Shown in pieces: positions 63,407 to 64,000 of a DNA stretch of 64,000 nucleotides. The DNA lies in assembly GCA_015179025.1 (NCBI GenBank), contig WHUX01000066.1, positions 124,001 to 188,000 on the forward strand, in the 5' to 3' direction. Below the pieces are notes generated by a model, which saw only the letters and a list, made by a program, of their open reading frames with translations, was not told where the DNA came from and did not search any database. The stretch comes from Terfezia claveryi. Taxonomy: Eukaryota > Ascomycota > Pezizomycetes > Pezizales > Pezizaceae. A program made the translations under genes and the position numbers. Every line of letters starts with the position of its first letter. Position 1 is the first letter of the stretch.

Positions 63407-64000
63407 TTAAACCAAGTTGCCTGGGTCACGGTCCGACCCATTACGACTATCACGGGAACCACCTTGCCATCTATCCGTGGACGTACGGCTCTTAACCATT
63501 TCTGGCTTGGCCGGCAATGGTGGTACAACTTTGCTGCCGGCCCTTGTGAGTGCCCAGCTATTTGCCCTACTTCCCCCCCAGCTTGGTGCCCTGCTAATCC
63601 TGCTAACTGGTCTACTCGGGGTCCACCTGCTCACGGGCCTCGAGGGAATGGACCATTGCGGGAACATTGCCTTTGCGGTGGGATTCACATGACTGTCGAC
63701 AATCAGGCTATCCACTAGCGTCCGGAGAATGCCCATTTCGTTGACTAAGGTGATGAGTCGGCCCACATCAGCGTAATTTGCGGTACCCACATCAGCGTAA
63801 TTTGAAGTAGAATGCTGGGGTGCCTTCGAATCAACATCAAACTGAATCTGCGCATTCTTGACTATGGATATGGATGACCGTCGCCCAGTTGGGGTGGCGG
63901 CCCGGGATTGGGATCGGGAAGGTGTCGCCGTGGTGGAGCCGGACTTGAAGAGCGAGATGTAATCCCCGAGAACAACTGATGAGTGGGAAATATGCCGAGG
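63407..64000 (-). CDS. Probable host gene, C-terminal part, Ser/Arg/Pro-rich
   Basis: The minus-strand frame is open from the window edge to TAA/TAG at 63407, at least 197 codons, with balanced base use unlike the decayed elements. The N-terminal visible part is Ser/Thr-rich (SRSQSRAATPTGRRSS), then YADVG occurs twice in an 8-residue tandem duplication. A globular-looking stretch follows (RLITLVNEMGILRTLVDSL), then a Ser-Arg-Pro tail (PSRPVSRWTPSRPVSRIS). I recognise no family. The start and any upstream domains lie outside the window. Confidence 0.55.
   Translation of the reverse strand, partial: PRHISHSSVVLGDYISLFKSGSTTATPSRSQSRAATPTGRRSSISIVKNAQIQFDVDSKAPQHSTSNYADVGTANYADVGRLITLVNEMGILRTLVDSLIVDSHVNPTAKAMFPQWSIPSRPVSRWTPSRPVSRISRAPSWGGSRANSWALTRAGSKVVPPLPAKPEMVKSRTSTDRWQGGSRDSRNGSDRDPGNLV

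Overview
The window looks like transposon-packed DNA of a filamentous ascomycete (Pezizomycotina-like). The evidence is: introns of 49-99 bp with GT..AG ends and CTAAC/ACTAA branch sites; a Ty3/gypsy chromovirus with a C-terminal chromodomain; Ty1/copia, Tad1-like LINEs, pogo/Fot-like, hAT and Tc1/mariner elements; and decay almost entirely by C-to-T or G-to-A changes, as left by a RIP-like process. Genus cannot be told from the sequence. No rRNA, tRNA, CRISPR array or bacterial-style operon was seen.

Layout. 0-9.7 kb: a patchwork of retroelement 3' ends, small MITEs, a solo LTR, and two unrecognised paralogous genes (2371-2910 and 6497-7339, both minus) that share an N-terminus and a 15-residue repeat. 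9.7-34.8 kb: one hAT transposon opened by a LINE-1 copy, which holds another LINE-1 copy and a pogo element. The inner LINE-1 holds a deleted hAT, a solo LTR and a 15-kb gypsy span. The gypsy in turn holds a complete copia and a second pogo element. Target-site duplications show the order at nearly every level; only the outer hAT lacks a matching pair.

34.8-38.5 kb: a 1.1-kb TIR element, a Tc1/mariner relic and a decayed PD-(D/E)XK nuclease-like gene. 38.6-46.1 kb: a nearly full-length but heavily stopped second LINE family (LINE-2, minus). 46.1-49.3 kb: a pogo-derived MITE and a Ginger-like cut-and-paste transposon with a retroviral-type integrase. 49.3-57.9 kb: LINE-1 copies carrying a hAT MITE and a third pogo-type element, plus one unrecognised acidic coding region. 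57.9-64 kb: mostly non-coding DNA with three long inverted repeats, a candidate small secreted protein, weak ORFs and, at the right edge, the 3' end of a probable host gene on the minus strand.

How the parts work together. The gypsy gag and pol are joined by an almost textbook -1 ribosomal frameshift signal (in-phase slippery heptamer, 6-nt spacer, 10-pair stem). The LINE-1 copies share a double-hairpin 3' end whose stems show compensatory changes, which points to a structured reverse-transcriptase recognition site. The DNA transposons carry clusters of short subterminal repeats inside their inverted repeats, probably transposase-binding arrays, and non-autonomous deletion derivatives keep these ends.

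Names LINE-1, LINE-2, RE-3, pogo-1, pogo-2 and pogo-3 are local labels for this window only.
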